Of a stretch of 33,514 nucleotides of DNA, positions 33,391 to 33,514 are shown piece after piece. How positions within the stretch are numbered: the stretch's first letter is position 1; every line of letters starts with the position of its first letter. The stretch lies in contig NZ_BCQB01000033.1 in the NCBI RefSeq assembly GCF_001544215.1, positions 1 to 33,514 on the forward strand, given 5' to 3'. The notes beneath the pieces are model-generated. The model was not told the origin of the DNA and ran no database searches. It saw only the letters and a list, made by a program, of their open reading frames with translations. This DNA is from Enterococcus durans NBRC 100479 = LMG 10746. Lineage in GTDB: Bacteria; Bacillota; Bacilli; Lactobacillales; Enterococcaceae. The translations under genes were made by a program, and so were the position numbers.

Positions 33391-33514
33391 GAGGTTGGGA
33401 CAAAACTAAAAATCAGTTTTGCCACAGACTCTAACTCCGAATAAACGGTGGGAGCAGAAGCAACTCCTTCTTAAATAAGCCGAAATTCACAAAAATTTGA
33501 AAAGCAATTTTCGT
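33391..33514. repeat. Dispersed palindromic element, inverted copy (copy C), cut by the window end
   Basis: From GAGGTTGGGACAAAACTAAA to the last base, the reverse complement matches the 3' two thirds of copy A; about 118 bases appear identical. It follows the YaiI/YqxD gene as a likely terminator. The remainder lies beyond the window. Confidence 0.85.

Overview
The window looks like chromosomal DNA of a low-GC lactic acid bacterium, most likely Enterococcus. This is inferred from the gene families (Kup potassium importer, fused substrate-binding/permease ABC protein, DUF960, GlsB-like protein), strong AGGAGG ribosome sites, AT-rich intergenic regions and a dispersed palindromic element opening GAGGTTGGGACA. 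I see no rRNA, tRNA, CRISPR array, transposase or phage gene.

Layout. 1-3.1 kb: a minus-strand amino-acid ABC importer (fused binding protein-permease plus ATPase) behind a long leader that I recognise as a lysine riboswitch with its own promoter and terminator, so the importer is predicted to take up lysine. 3.1-5.8 kb: a small membrane protein, then an overlapping three-gene operon of a sirtuin, an unusual acetyltransferase-chorismate mutase fusion and a NiaR-type niacin-responsive repressor. 6.0-8.8 kb: a 933-residue protein of unknown function built from three successive internal duplications. 9.1-12.5 kb: housekeeping genes def, rpsO and pnp, with structured leaders before rpsO and pnp. 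12.7-17 kb: regulatory and accessory genes: a PocR-AraC regulator, a possible 17-residue peptide, an Rgg-like regulator and an ABC exporter half. 17.2-19.6 kb: a GlsB-like membrane protein and kup. 19.6-21.3 kb: a five-repeat protein of unknown function, split by a frameshift in a run of seven A. 21.5-26 kb: a CNNM/CBS/CorC membrane protein, a MATE exporter, a DUF960 protein and ribosomal protein L25 with a long hairpin-rich leader. 26.1-29.5 kb: rsuA-type pseudouridine synthase, YjjG-like nucleotidase, uridine kinase, a VTT/TVP38 membrane protein and a GNAT acetyltransferase. 29.5-31.1 kb: an apparent structured non-coding RNA, then a short AT-rich islet carrying two overlapping small peptide genes and flanked by a duplicated 25 bp + 48 bp segment. 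31.5-33.3 kb: a polytopic membrane protein and a YaiI/YqxD protein.

The strongest leads for something undescribed are the two repeat-built proteins, the structured RNA near 29.55-29.81 kb, the small-peptide islet between direct repeats, and the dispersed palindrome family. One palindrome copy appears to have a matching empty site 1 kb away.

All calls come from reading sequence and translations by eye. No database search or folding program was run, so family names rest on recognised motifs and RNA calls on hand-found stems.
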